Source: Chloroflexota bacterium (GTDB taxonomy: Bacteria; Chloroflexota; Anaerolineae; UBA2200). Taken from it: a stretch of 64,000 nt of DNA. The position numbers and the translations under genes were made by a program. Under the pieces are notes generated by a model, which worked only from the letters and a program-made list of their open reading frames with translations, was not told where the DNA came from and made no database searches. The stretch spans positions 1 to 64,000 of the forward strand of contig JACIWW010000013.1 in the NCBI GenBank assembly GCA_014360905.1. Reading direction: 5' to 3'. This document shows positions 1 through 7,520 of the stretch, one piece after another; position 1 is the stretch's first letter; every line of letters begins with the position of its first letter.

Positions 1-123
1 GGCCAGTTGGAAGCGGATCGTGTGTGGGGTGACGGTGCCGCCCACGACGCGCGAGGGGATGCGATGGCTGGCGAGGACCAGTTCGATTTGATTGGCTTGA
101 AACTCCAGCAACTTGCGCTCCAT
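1..123 (-). CDS. N-terminal fragment of an FtsK/SpoIIIE-like DNA translocase (tentative)
   Basis: Forty-one codons run off the left edge of the window. The start is MERKLLEFQANQIELVLASH, followed by a segment ending in VVGGTVTPHTIRFQLA. From memory, this start resembles short FtsK-type DNA translocases of Chloroflexota, which pump DNA at the division septum, but no ATPase motif lies inside the window. The ATG at 121-123 is preceded by a perfect AGGAGG at 130-135 with good spacing. A strong sigma-70-type promoter overlapped by a LexA-like box lies just upstream, so the gene is probably damage-inducible. The family call is a recollection; any other SOS gene with this N-terminus would fit. Confidence 0.4.
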   Translation of the reverse strand, partial: MERKLLEFQANQIELVLASHRIPSRVVGGTVTPHTIRFQLA

Positions 124-138
124 GCCACACCTCCTATT

Positions 139-152
139 AGAACAAATGTTCT
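139..152. promoter_or_regulatory. LexA (SOS) operator
   Basis: AGAACAAATGTTCT is a perfect inverted repeat (AGAACA / TGTTCT) and contains the Gram-positive-type LexA core GAAC-N4-GTTC. It lies just downstream of the -10 box, covers the expected transcription start, and ends four bases before the ribosome-binding site of the leftmost gene. A repressor bound here would block initiation. The assignment rests on motif match and position only; no lexA gene is in the window. Confidence 0.7.
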
Positions 153-157
153 ATTCC

Positions 158-186
158 ATTCTAGCACATGATGCCACAATTGTCAA
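158..186 (-). promoter_or_regulatory. Sigma-70-type promoter of the FtsK-like gene
   Basis: On the minus strand a perfect -35 TTGACA (186-181) is followed by exactly 17 bp and then TAGAAT (163-158). It is one of the best matches to the housekeeping consensus in the window. Transcription would start near 150, inside the LexA-like palindrome at 139-152. Confidence 0.75.
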
Positions 187-273
187 ATTTCAGGTCCATC
201 ACGTAGGAGGCTTGCCAGAGAGCGCATACCGATGAAAGGGGATTTGTAGCCGCCTTCTCCGCGCCATGAGACT

Positions 274-421
274 GCGGACTGTTGTCCGCCTGGAGCAGGA
301 AAGAGAACGAAGGGCGGCTTTTCTAGCCGCCTTTTCCACGCTGGGGAATGAATTACCCGGCTGAATATGAGAAGCCCCTGAAGGGGCTTGTCACTTTTAG
401 CCAGGGATTTCAATCCCTGGC
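274..421. repeat. Mosaic of short palindromic intergenic repeats
   Basis: Perfect or near-perfect short hairpins follow one another: GCGGACT/…GTCCGC at 274-290, GGCGGCTTTTCTAGCCGCC at 313-331, AAGCCCCTGAAGGGGCTT at 372-389, and a 22-bp palindrome around CCAGGGATTTCAATCCCTGG at 400-421. The same modules recur at 4.35, 11.2-11.3, 18.96 and 36.5-36.7 kb. No gene was found between 187 and 749; besides these repeats that stretch holds only the terminator at 509-543. Confidence 0.75.
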
Positions 422-508
422 ACCAAGAAGCGGGGGACATTCTCTCATTCGTTGATGGCTCCCCGCACCTCTCGGCGGTTTCGTGCCCTCTGCGGTAAGA
501 TCAGAAAG

Positions 509-543
509 AAAAAGGCGGTCTCGGGGGTTGAGACCGCCTTTTT
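509..543. terminator. Bidirectional rho-independent terminator after ileS
   Basis: A 9-bp perfect stem GGCGGTCTC / GAGACCGCC (514-522 with 530-538), a 7-nt loop, an A run on the left and a T run on the right. It can stop transcription on both strands. For ileS it lies about 200 bp past the stop codon; nothing else closer to ileS looks like a terminator. Confidence 0.8.
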
Positions 544-749
544 AACCTGGGACAGGTTTGGGCTTCGTTGTTGGCAAGTTCGTTGAGTGTGTAGCGATGG
601 CTACGGAGGGAGTGCGATGCGCTATGAAACCTGCCCAGGCGTAGATGATACACCATTTAAGTTAAAATTCGGTAACTATTAGGTAGATTTTTGGTGAAAA
701 ATGGGAAGATTTTGGTTTCCAATCCTCCAACTGACTACCTAGCCCGTGC

Positions 750-3700
750 TTACTTCTGCTGACGCACGCCCAGCGTCACCGTTGCCCCATCCAAATCGTG
801 CGTTTGGACGAAGGCATCGGGCGGCGGCACGCTGCGCAGTAGGCGCACGGACAGCGTCTCTTGGCGGATGTACTCACCCCACGCTGCAAAGACCGGCGCC
901 AGGCTCTCATCGGCCTGATAGTACGTCGTGATGGTGTCCTCGATGCGGAAGCCAGCGTCTTTGCGCATCGTTTGGATGCGGCGCACGATCTCGCGAGCTA
1001 GTCCCTCCAACCGCAGTTCCTCGCTGATGGTCGTGTCCAAGGACACCACATAGCCGGCTTCCTCCGCCAACACGTAGCCAGCAGGAGCCGTGATCTGCAC
1101 CTCTACATCTTCCGATGTCAGGGTTACTTCCTCTCCCTGTACCCTCATCGTCAGGGCCTCTCCAGCGCGCAACTTGGCAGCCACCTCTGCAGCATCCATG
1201 TGTGTCAGTGCTTCCTTGATCGCCGGGAACAGGCCTTTGTACTTCTTGCCTACCTGGCTGGGCACTACACTGATGCGATACTCCACCAGGTCGCGCTCAT
1301 CCTGAGTGATGCGCACCTGATGCACGTTCAGTTCGTCGCCAATCAGATCGGCCATCCGTTGCAATCCTTTCACCTCTTCCGCTGTGCGTGGCTTGATGTT
1401 CACCATTGCCAGCGGCTGTCGTACTTTGATGCCTACTTTGTTACGCGCGGCATGCCCCAAGGCTACTACGCGCAACGTGGTGCGCATCTCGGACATGAGC
1501 AGCGCATCAATCAGGGGCTCGTTTGCCTGGGGGTAGTCGCATAGGTGCACGCTCTCGGGTGCGCCGGCATCCCAGGAGCGCACCAGGTTTTGATAGAGTT
1601 CCTCGGATATAAAGGGCTGGAAAGGAGCGAGCAACTTGCTCAAGGTCACCAGGCACTCGTATAGGGTATGGTGCGCCGCAGCCTTGTCCTGATCGGCTTC
1701 GCTCTTCCAGAAGCGACGGCGCGAACGCCGCACGTACCAATTGCTCAGGTCCTCGACAAAGAACTGGATTGCTCGTGCGCTGCTGGTCATGTCGTAGTGT
1801 GCCAATCCATCGTCCACCACACGGATCAGGTTGTGCAGTTCGGACAGCACCCAGCGGTCCAATTCGCTGCGTTCCGCCACCGGTGGGGCTGGTGATTGTG
1901 GGTCAAAGCGGTCAATGTTGGCATAGGTGACGAAAAACGAGTAGGTATTCCACAGGGTTAATGTGAACTTGCGCATGCTGTCGGCCACCAAATCCAGCGA
2001 AAAGCGCCGTGGATAATCTGGCGGCGAGGCAGTGTAAAAGCTCCAGCGCATGGCGTCAGCGCCATAGGCGTTGATGACATCCCATGGATCCACCACGTTG
2101 CCTTTGGACTTGCTCATCTTCTGCCCCTCGGCGTCGAGCACGTGGCCGAAGCAGAGGCAGTTGAGGAAGCATGGCCGATCGAAGAGCAGGGTGGAGATAG
2201 CGTGTAAGGAATAGAACCAACCGCGTGTCTGGTCAATGCCCTCGCAGATGAAATCGGCGGGGAATTGCTCTGCAAACAGTTCCTGATTCTCGAAGGGATA
2301 ATGCCACTGTGCGACGGGCATAGCGCCAGAATCGAACCAGCAGTCAATGACCTCCGGCACACGGCGCATGGTTCCTCCGCACTTGCACGTTACCGCAACC
2401 TCGTCTATGAAGGGGCGATGTAGATCGAGTTCCGGCAGGTCGAAACTAGAACGGTCCAGCCCCACGCGCTTGCTGCTCATGGCCCTCTGCCGCAGTTCCT
2501 CCACGCTGCCAAAGCACTCTGCTTCGCCGCAGTTCTCGCAAACCCACACCGGCAGTGGAGTGCCCCAGTAACGATCGCGCCCCAGCGCCCAATCCACGTT
2601 GTTCTCCAGCCAGTTGCCAAAGCGCCCATCGCGAATATGAGATGGGTACCAGTTGATGAGCTGGTTGTTGGCTATCAAGCGGTCTTTGACCTGTCGCGTG
2701 CCAATGAACCAAGTCGGTTTACCGTAATACAATAAGGGAGTACCACAACGCCAGCAGAAGGGATAGACGTGCTTGTAACTCCCGACATGGTACATCAGTC
2801 CGCGCTCCTGCAGATCGCGGATGATCAATGGATCGGCTTCTTTGACAAACATCCCACGCCATGGCGTAACTGCGTCAATGAGGTTGCCGTGCAAGTCCAC
2901 CGTTTGCAGCACGGGTAGATTGTACTCGCGACCCACTTCCAGGTCTTCTGCGCCGAAGGCAGGAGCGATGTGCACGATGCCTGTTCCTTCCTCGGTGTTC
3001 ACAAAGTCGGCTGAGATGACATAACAATAGTCCTGGTCCACGGGCAGGAAGGTGTACAGGGGTTGATAATGTCTGCCGACCAATTCCCGGGCATGGAGGC
3101 TCTTCAGCACCGTGTACTCGCCCTGCAGCGCTGCTTCCAGCAACTTTCTAGCCAGGATGTACCTTTCGCCGTTCTGCTCGACCAACACGTATTCCACGTC
3201 GGGATGAACGGCCAGAGCGGCATTGCCTGGCAGCGTCCACGGCGTGGTCGTCCAGGCCAGGAAGTACACTCCCGGCTCGTCGCGCAGTGGGAATTTCACG
3301 TAGATGGATGGGTCTTCGACTTCCTCATAGCCCTGCGCTACCTCGTGATCGGAAAGGGGCGTCTCGCAACGCGGGCAATAGGGCACGCTCTTGTACCCCT
3401 TGTACAGCAGGCCCTTGTCCCAGATTTGCTTCAGGATCCACCACACTGATTCGATGTACTCGCTTTTGAGAGTAACGTAAGGGTCATCCATGTCAATCCA
3501 GAAGCCAATGCGGTCGCTGAGAGCCTTCCATTCTTTTACATAACGAAAGACGCTCTCTTTGCATTTCGCATTGAACTCGGCCACGCCGTATTCCTCGATG
3601 GCGCGCTTACCACGCCCGACAATGCCCAGTTCTTTCTCTATCTCGATCTCCACAGGCAACCCGTGCGTGTCCCAGCCCCCTTTGCGCAGCACGTACTTGC

Positions 3701-3926
3701 CCTTCATGGTCTGATAGCGGGGGATGGTGTCCTTGTACACACGTCCCAGCGCATGGTGGATGCCAGGCAGTCCGTTCGCCGTCGGCGGCCCTTCGTAAAA
3801 CACGAAGCGTGGCGCATTCTCGCGCAGCTTCAGGCTCTGGCGGAAGGTATCACGCTCTTCCCAGAAACGCAAGATACGCTCTTCCATCGCTTGAAAATCT
3901 ACCTTGCTGGGTACTTCTTTGAACAT
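750..3926 (-). CDS. ileS: Isoleucyl-tRNA synthetase, eukaryote-like (type 2) form
   Basis: This cytoplasmic class I aminoacyl-tRNA synthetase charges tRNA-Ile. At 1058 aa it has the length of the eukaryote-like IleRS2 branch, which is often less sensitive to mupirocin. Visible motifs are the HIGH-type signature GLPGIHHALGR at residues 52-62, the KMSKS loop at about 601-605 (KMSKSKGNVVDP), a CP1 editing region in between, and a tRNA-binding C-terminal half. The start ATG at 3926 has an AAAGGAGG Shine-Dalgarno just upstream. A T-box leader lies upstream (4010-4297), so expression should rise when tRNA-Ile is uncharged. The gene is monocistronic, with a terminator downstream. Confidence 0.97.
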   Translation of the reverse strand: MFKEVPSKVDFQAMEERILRFWEERDTFRQSLKLRENAPRFVFYEGPPTANGLPGIHHALGRVYKDTIPRYQTMKGKYVLRKGGWDTHGLPVEIEIEKELGIVGRGKRAIEEYGVAEFNAKCKESVFRYVKEWKALSDRIGFWIDMDDPYVTLKSEYIESVWWILKQIWDKGLLYKGYKSVPYCPRCETPLSDHEVAQGYEEVEDPSIYVKFPLRDEPGVYFLAWTTTPWTLPGNAALAVHPDVEYVLVEQNGERYILARKLLEAALQGEYTVLKSLHARELVGRHYQPLYTFLPVDQDYCYVISADFVNTEEGTGIVHIAPAFGAEDLEVGREYNLPVLQTVDLHGNLIDAVTPWRGMFVKEADPLIIRDLQERGLMYHVGSYKHVYPFCWRCGTPLLYYGKPTWFIGTRQVKDRLIANNQLINWYPSHIRDGRFGNWLENNVDWALGRDRYWGTPLPVWVCENCGEAECFGSVEELRQRAMSSKRVGLDRSSFDLPELDLHRPFIDEVAVTCKCGGTMRRVPEVIDCWFDSGAMPVAQWHYPFENQELFAEQFPADFICEGIDQTRGWFYSLHAISTLLFDRPCFLNCLCFGHVLDAEGQKMSKSKGNVVDPWDVINAYGADAMRWSFYTASPPDYPRRFSLDLVADSMRKFTLTLWNTYSFFVTYANIDRFDPQSPAPPVAERSELDRWVLSELHNLIRVVDDGLAHYDMTSSARAIQFFVEDLSNWYVRRSRRRFWKSEADQDKAAAHHTLYECLVTLSKLLAPFQPFISEELYQNLVRSWDAGAPESVHLCDYPQANEPLIDALLMSEMRTTLRVVALGHAARNKVGIKVRQPLAMVNIKPRTAEEVKGLQRMADLIGDELNVHQVRITQDERDLVEYRISVVPSQVGKKYKGLFPAIKEALTHMDAAEVAAKLRAGEALTMRVQGEEVTLTSEDVEVQITAPAGYVLAEEAGYVVSLDTTISEELRLEGLAREIVRRIQTMRKDAGFRIEDTITTYYQADESLAPVFAAWGEYIRQETLSVRLLRSVPPPDAFVQTHDLDGATVTLGVRQQK

Positions 3927-4009
3927 CGTTCCTCCTTTGCCACAAACCCAATGCCATTACGTTACGCTTTACGTTTTTCCGTATTAACGTTTTTCCCGTG
4001 TTGCGTATT

Positions 4010-4297
4010 CCATACAAAAACTCTCGCCCCGACAGGGACGAGAGTTCCTAACCTCAACTCCCGCGGTACCACCCTGATTGGCGTGGTATGCCCGCTCGAT
4101 GGGGTACGTGCTCATACCCCCGCCGTGATAACGGCCGGTGATGCCGTCCAAGTCTACTCGCAGCAGAAGCGCTTTCGGTTGGCAGCTCCGGAAGGATTTT
4201 CGGTGGGCTCACCGCGCCCGGCTCCCACCTTAAGCCAGGCTCTCTGGGCGGCTACCTCCACTTACTCGTTTCCATCACAGCCTTTTGAATTAGTATG
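4010..4297 (-). ncRNA. T-box riboswitch leader of ileS (tRNA-Ile sensing)
   Basis: The minus-strand leader carries the T-box bulge sequence AGGGTGGTACCGCGG (4075-4061). A 10-bp GC-rich terminator stem at 4021-4044 follows, with TTTTT at 4020-4016. The upstream part shows Stem I elements (CAGAGAGCC, GGTGGGAGCC). The 3' side of Stem I reads GAAAATCCTTCCGGAGC, placing AUC (4197-4195) where the specifier codon is expected, which matches isoleucine and the downstream gene. The element acts by transcription attenuation: uncharged tRNA-Ile pairs with the bulge and favours the antiterminator. The exact Stem I fold was not computed. Confidence 0.93.
4015..4044 (-). terminator. T-box terminator hairpin
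   Basis: The stem CTCTCGTCCC / GGGGCGAGAG (one G·U-type pair) with a short loop, then five T residues on the minus strand. It is the regulated terminator of the ileS T-box. Confidence 0.9.
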
Positions 4298-4320
4298 GCA
4301 TGGAATGCATTTTTTGTCAA
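4292..4320 (-). promoter_or_regulatory. Promoter of the T-box/ileS transcript
   Basis: Minus-strand TTGACA (4320-4315), a 17-bp spacer, and CATACT (4297-4292). Position and spacing fit the start of the T-box leader. Confidence 0.65.
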
Positions 4321-4370
4321 ATTGGCTGGTCATTCAGGTGTAGTAGTCGTAGGGTGGCTTTGCTAGCCGC

Positions 4371-4493
4371 CATTCGTTAGGTTTGTAGTGAGCGCTTTAG
4401 CGCTCTGCTGTCATTCGTTAGGTTTGTAGTGAGCGCTTTAGCGCTCTGCTGTCATTCGTTAGGTTTGTAGTGAGCGCTTTAGCGCTCTGCTGT
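4371..4493. repeat. Three exact tandem copies of a 41-bp unit
   Basis: Units begin at 4371, 4412 and 4453 and are identical. Each contains the palindrome AGCGCTTTAGCGCT flanked by TTTGTAGTG. The upstream flank also has a degenerate GGCTTTGCTAGCC module (4345-4370). There are no unique spacers, so this is not a CRISPR array. It fills the gap between the ileS leader and the gene ending at 4519. Confidence 0.95.
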
Positions 4494-4518
4494 GATCCGC
4501 CTGGAGCGAAAGAGCAAG

Positions 4519-5289
4519 TTACTCATCGAAAAAGCGCGACTCTTCCAGTTCACGGCGCAACCGCTCTTCCTCGCTGAGGCTGGGATATGGCTTATCGGCA
4601 GCGACCTGCTCCAGTGACGTCGCCTCAGCAGCCGCCAGTTCCTCTTTGGACGCAATCCTCACCAAGGCCCATTTCCCGCAGTGCGGGCAGCGGTCCAGTT
4701 TGGTGAACAAGCCCATGTTCAGCGCCCACCAATGACGGGCATAGGGACGCCGGCACTTGGGGCAGATCGCACCACCGAGCAAGCCGTAACTTCTCGGGAT
4801 GCCTGAGGGTTTGGCTCGCCTCCTACCACCGGAGAGCAAGTACGTAGCGGCAGCGGATAAAGCCATCATGCCCAAGATAGCGCCTAGCAGTGGGATCAAC
4901 AGCCTCACCATGGCTCGTTGCGCCTCTGCAGAGGTCAAGAACTTGGCCCGCAGCACGTTGGAGTGCCATTCCTGTCCATCGCGGGTATAGCCAACGGCGC
5001 TCATCGTGTGCATGCCCGGTGGAAAGTTGCTTGTGTGGAACTTCCACTGGAAGGGTGGTTGGGTGACTTCTGCGATGGACGTATCATCCAGGTAAAAGAT
5101 GACGCGTTCCAAATCCGATGGCCCGCTGGCCGAGAGGCTAAAACTACCCTCGATCTCGCCAAAGCCGCCATAGCCGAAATCGCGCTGAAGGCGCAGGATG
5201 AGTTGTGGCTGTTCTGCCTGCGCCGCTTTTGCCATTGGCAGAAGCACGGCCAGCGCGCAAATCAGCAGCAGTTGGAGCACCTTCCTCAT
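4519..5289 (-). CDS. Membrane-anchored protein with Ig-like exterior and cytoplasmic zinc ribbon
   Basis: 256 aa, not recognised as a named family. Residues 1-25 form a signal peptide or first membrane segment (LLLICALAVLLPMAKA). A beta-rich region of about 100 aa (with FYLDDTSIAEVTQPPFQW and GMHTMSAVGYTRDG) looks like an Ig-type or Big domain. A second hydrophobic helix (LLIPLLGAILGMMALSAAATYLL) follows at about 130-152. The C-terminal third carries two CxxC pairs (CPKCRRPY, CPHCGKW) typical of a zinc ribbon, then an acidic tail. It lies 13 bp downstream of the ABC permease and is probably in that operon. A role as an accessory or sensor of the exporter is inference. Confidence 0.7.
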   Translation of the reverse strand: MRKVLQLLLICALAVLLPMAKAAQAEQPQLILRLQRDFGYGGFGEIEGSFSLSASGPSDLERVIFYLDDTSIAEVTQPPFQWKFHTSNFPPGMHTMSAVGYTRDGQEWHSNVLRAKFLTSAEAQRAMVRLLIPLLGAILGMMALSAAATYLLSGGRRRAKPSGIPRSYGLLGGAICPKCRRPYARHWWALNMGLFTKLDRCPHCGKWALVRIASKEELAAAEATSLEQVAADKPYPSLSEEERLRRELEESRFFDE

Positions 5290-5302
5290 GGGTGTGCCTC
5301 GC

Positions 5303-6091
5303 TCAGCGCCAGCGTGTGAGGATGGTCTCGCGTTGGAACAGCCGTATCGCCACGAAAACCATCAGCACATCCACAGCCACTAGAACGAGAGCGGAGATCA
5401 GCACCAACTGAAGGTTGAACACGATCCAGCCCGCCAACTGACCGAAGAAGACGAGCAGGAGGGGTAGGATCACCACAGCTGACAATTGCTCCGCTGCGCG
5501 GGGATCGTTGACGCGCGAGGAGACCATCAGGCTGAAGTTAACCGATAGGATGGACAACAGCGGCCCCACTACTGCAATAGCCAGCCACCACTCGGGATCG
5601 AACAGAGCGGCGAGCACCTTGGGGTTGTCAATGAGTAGGTTCGCCCCGAGAGCGTAGAGCAGAAAGCCGCCCCACGTGGCCAGAACTGCTGGTATAGCTG
5701 CCGCCAGGTTCTTGCCCATAAGCAATTCAATCGTCGTGATGGGTGTAGCCAGCAACGGTTCGAGGCTGCGCGTCGTCTTTTCTCCAGCAATGGAGTAGGC
5801 TGCGATATTGACCGGAACGATGAGCGGTGTCATCATGAACAGTAGCATGAACTGGCTGACGAAGTAAACTTGTAGGCATTCTTCGGCGGTAAGCCCCTCG
5901 GGGCAAGCGCGCAGGAGGGCATCGGATGTCGGTCCGCTGACGTCGCCAGTGCCCGCACTGCGTGTCAGGAAAAGCAAAACCAAAGCCAACACCGTGAAAA
6001 ACAGTGGCATGAAAATCACCGTGAACAAGACAAAGCGGCTCTTGAATACCTCTGCCCACTCTTTGCCTATGATCGTTCTAACTTTCTCCAC
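5303..6091 (-). CDS. ABC-2 type exporter permease (NatB-like)
   Basis: 262 aa with about six hydrophobic segments: one near residues 20-45 after a short cytoplasmic start (IIGKEWAEVFKSRFVLF), then five more grouped after residue 85. This is the layout of ABC-2 permeases such as NatB. IAGEKTTRSLEPLLATPITT is the conserved cytoplasmic stretch of that family. It pairs with the ATPase encoded 74 bp upstream. The substrate (sodium, drug or peptide) cannot be told from the sequence. Confidence 0.88.
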   Translation of the reverse strand: MEKVRTIIGKEWAEVFKSRFVLFTVIFMPLFFTVLALVLLFLTRSAGTGDVSGPTSDALLRACPEGLTAEECLQVYFVSQFMLLFMMTPLIVPVNIAAYSIAGEKTTRSLEPLLATPITTIELLMGKNLAAAIPAVLATWGGFLLYALGANLLIDNPKVLAALFDPEWWLAIAVVGPLLSILSVNFSLMVSSRVNDPRAAEQLSAVVILPLLLVFFGQLAGWIVFNLQLVLISALVLVAVDVLMVFVAIRLFQRETILTRWR

Positions 6092-6165
6092 AGTCCCCCT
6101 ATCCTACTTACCACCTGACACCAAGAAATGCAAGAGATTTTTGGGCGTCTTTTTGTGGTGATTCA

Positions 6166-7074
6166 TCAGGCGCCTTTCACTAATTGCAGATACACATCTT
6201 CCAACGAGCGGCGTAGCTCGCCAACGAATTGCACATCCGCACCCAGCCCCACCAGCAGGCGGACAATTTCTGGATTGTGTGTCTCGGGGTCATCGAGCGC
6301 TACTAGCAACTTATTGTCTATGTGCTGCACATGCTTGACGAACGGCATTTTCCGCACTGCTTCAGCCATTTCTCCATCAGCCTGCCGCAAGTGAAAGACC
6401 ACCTTGCGTCCGAATACGCGCGAGCGCAGGTTGGCCGGCGTATCCAGGGCCAGTAGGCGCGTCTTGAAGACGGCAATGCGATCGCACAGGCGGTCCGCTT
6501 CGTCCAGATTGTGGGTGCACAAGAAAATCGTCCGTCCTTCTTTGCGCAATCCGGCAATGAATTCGCGCACCATATGGGCTGACTCGGGGTCGAGGGAGGC
6601 GGTGGGCTCGTCCAAGAAGAGCACTTGCGGCTCATGAAGCAAGGCACGTGCGATGGCCAGTTTCTGCTTCATGCCTTTGGAGAGGATTGCCGCTGGGTCG
6701 TGGCGGCGTTCCCACAGGTCGAGCATGCGCAGGTACTTTTCCACCTGTCCTGCGGGGTCGGCCACTTCGTACAGGCTGGCGTAGATGCGCAAGTTTTGCT
6801 CCACGCTCAACCCATCGTACAGGCCTGGAGTCTCGGTGAGCAGTCCCACTGTGCAGCGGATGTGCCTATCCTCTTTGCCCACGCGGTAACCGTTCACGAT
6901 GGCTGTGCCGCTGGTGGGGGCGATGAGGCAGGTGAGCATGCGCACCGTGGTGGTTTTTCCTGCTCCATTGGGGCCTAGGAAGCCAAAGACTTCTCCTGAG
7001 GAAACCTGCAGGCTCAGATTTTCCACAGCGACGAGGTCGCCGAACTTCCGGGTGAGGTTCTGCGTTTCGATCAT
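6166..7074 (-). CDS. ABC transporter ATP-binding protein (NatA/CcmA-like)
   Basis: 302 aa. Walker A GPNGAGKT at residues 34-41, signature LSKGMKQKLAIARALL from 131 (the usual LSGGQ is LSKGM, common in ABC-2 exporters), Walker B VLFLDEPTA at 151-159, and a switch His in FLCTHNLDEADRLC. The C-terminal 80 residues form the extra domain usual for NatA-type ATPases. It energises the permease encoded downstream. It starts 12 bp after the stop of a methylase remnant (7087-7497) and probably heads the exporter operon. Confidence 0.93.
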   Translation of the reverse strand: MIETQNLTRKFGDLVAVENLSLQVSSGEVFGFLGPNGAGKTTTVRMLTCLIAPTSGTAIVNGYRVGKEDRHIRCTVGLLTETPGLYDGLSVEQNLRIYASLYEVADPAGQVEKYLRMLDLWERRHDPAAILSKGMKQKLAIARALLHEPQVLFLDEPTASLDPESAHMVREFIAGLRKEGRTIFLCTHNLDEADRLCDRIAVFKTRLLALDTPANLRSRVFGRKVVFHLRQADGEMAEAVRKMPFVKHVQHIDNKLLVALDDPETHNPEIVRLLVGLGADVQFVGELRRSLEDVYLQLVKGA

Positions 7075-7086
7075 GGCTTGTTCGCT

Positions 7087-7497
7087 TTAGCATCGCCCCA
7101 TGCGGCGAGGATGTCTGAGCAATCTCGGCACATCGGCCCTGGGGTCGCTGGGCATGAAGACGTAGCGCCCGATGTCTCCTTTTTCCACTATCTCACAATA
7201 CCCCCTAGATTCAAATTCCTGTCGGAATTGTCGGTTCATCTCCGTGGGGCATAGAGTTCCCTTCCTCTCATAGCTTTCTCTTTGCTGATCTTTGTGCGAT
7301 GGGCCTTGACGCTGTTGTGCCAAGTATTCGTCCAATGCCCGCTGACTCTCGTATGGCTTGCCCAGGTTGTAAGGTGGCGAGGTAACTACCAGCTTTGCAA
7401 ACTCATCGGGAATCTGGGACAGCAAATCAAGGCAGTGTCCTTGAAAAAGGATGCAATCTGCTGTCTTATCGAATTGGGCGGAAACCGCTATTGCCAT
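7087..7497 (-). pseudogene. Remnant of a DNA adenine/cytosine-N4 methyltransferase
   Basis: The first 60 residues are a recognisable beta-class amino-methyltransferase start: ILFQGHCLDLLSQIPDEF, the catalytic TSPPYNLGKPYE, then LDEYLAQQ. After that the protein loses family similarity and stops at 136 aa, whereas such enzymes need 250-350 aa with a target-recognition domain and an FxGxG SAM motif. The rest (SRGYCEIVEKGDIGRYVFM and a frameshifted-looking Arg-rich end) may derive from another part of the gene joined by deletion. It is an orphan with no partner nuclease adjacent and is probably inactive. Confidence 0.65.
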
Positions 7498-7520
7498 CTT
7501 TATCTTCCCAAATTTCGCTA

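Noticed and set aside
3663-4343. A 226-codon plus-strand frame across the ileS start and T-box
   Set aside because: Antisense to ileS and to a highly conserved RNA element.
4371-4493. CRISPR array
   Set aside because: Repeats are directly adjacent with no spacers, only three units, no cas genes.
7087-7150. Frameshifted C-terminus of an M36 peptidase at the end of the methylase remnant (a DILAAWGDAK-like frame)
   Set aside because: The match to the peptidase end DVFAARGITV is only a few residues and could be chance.
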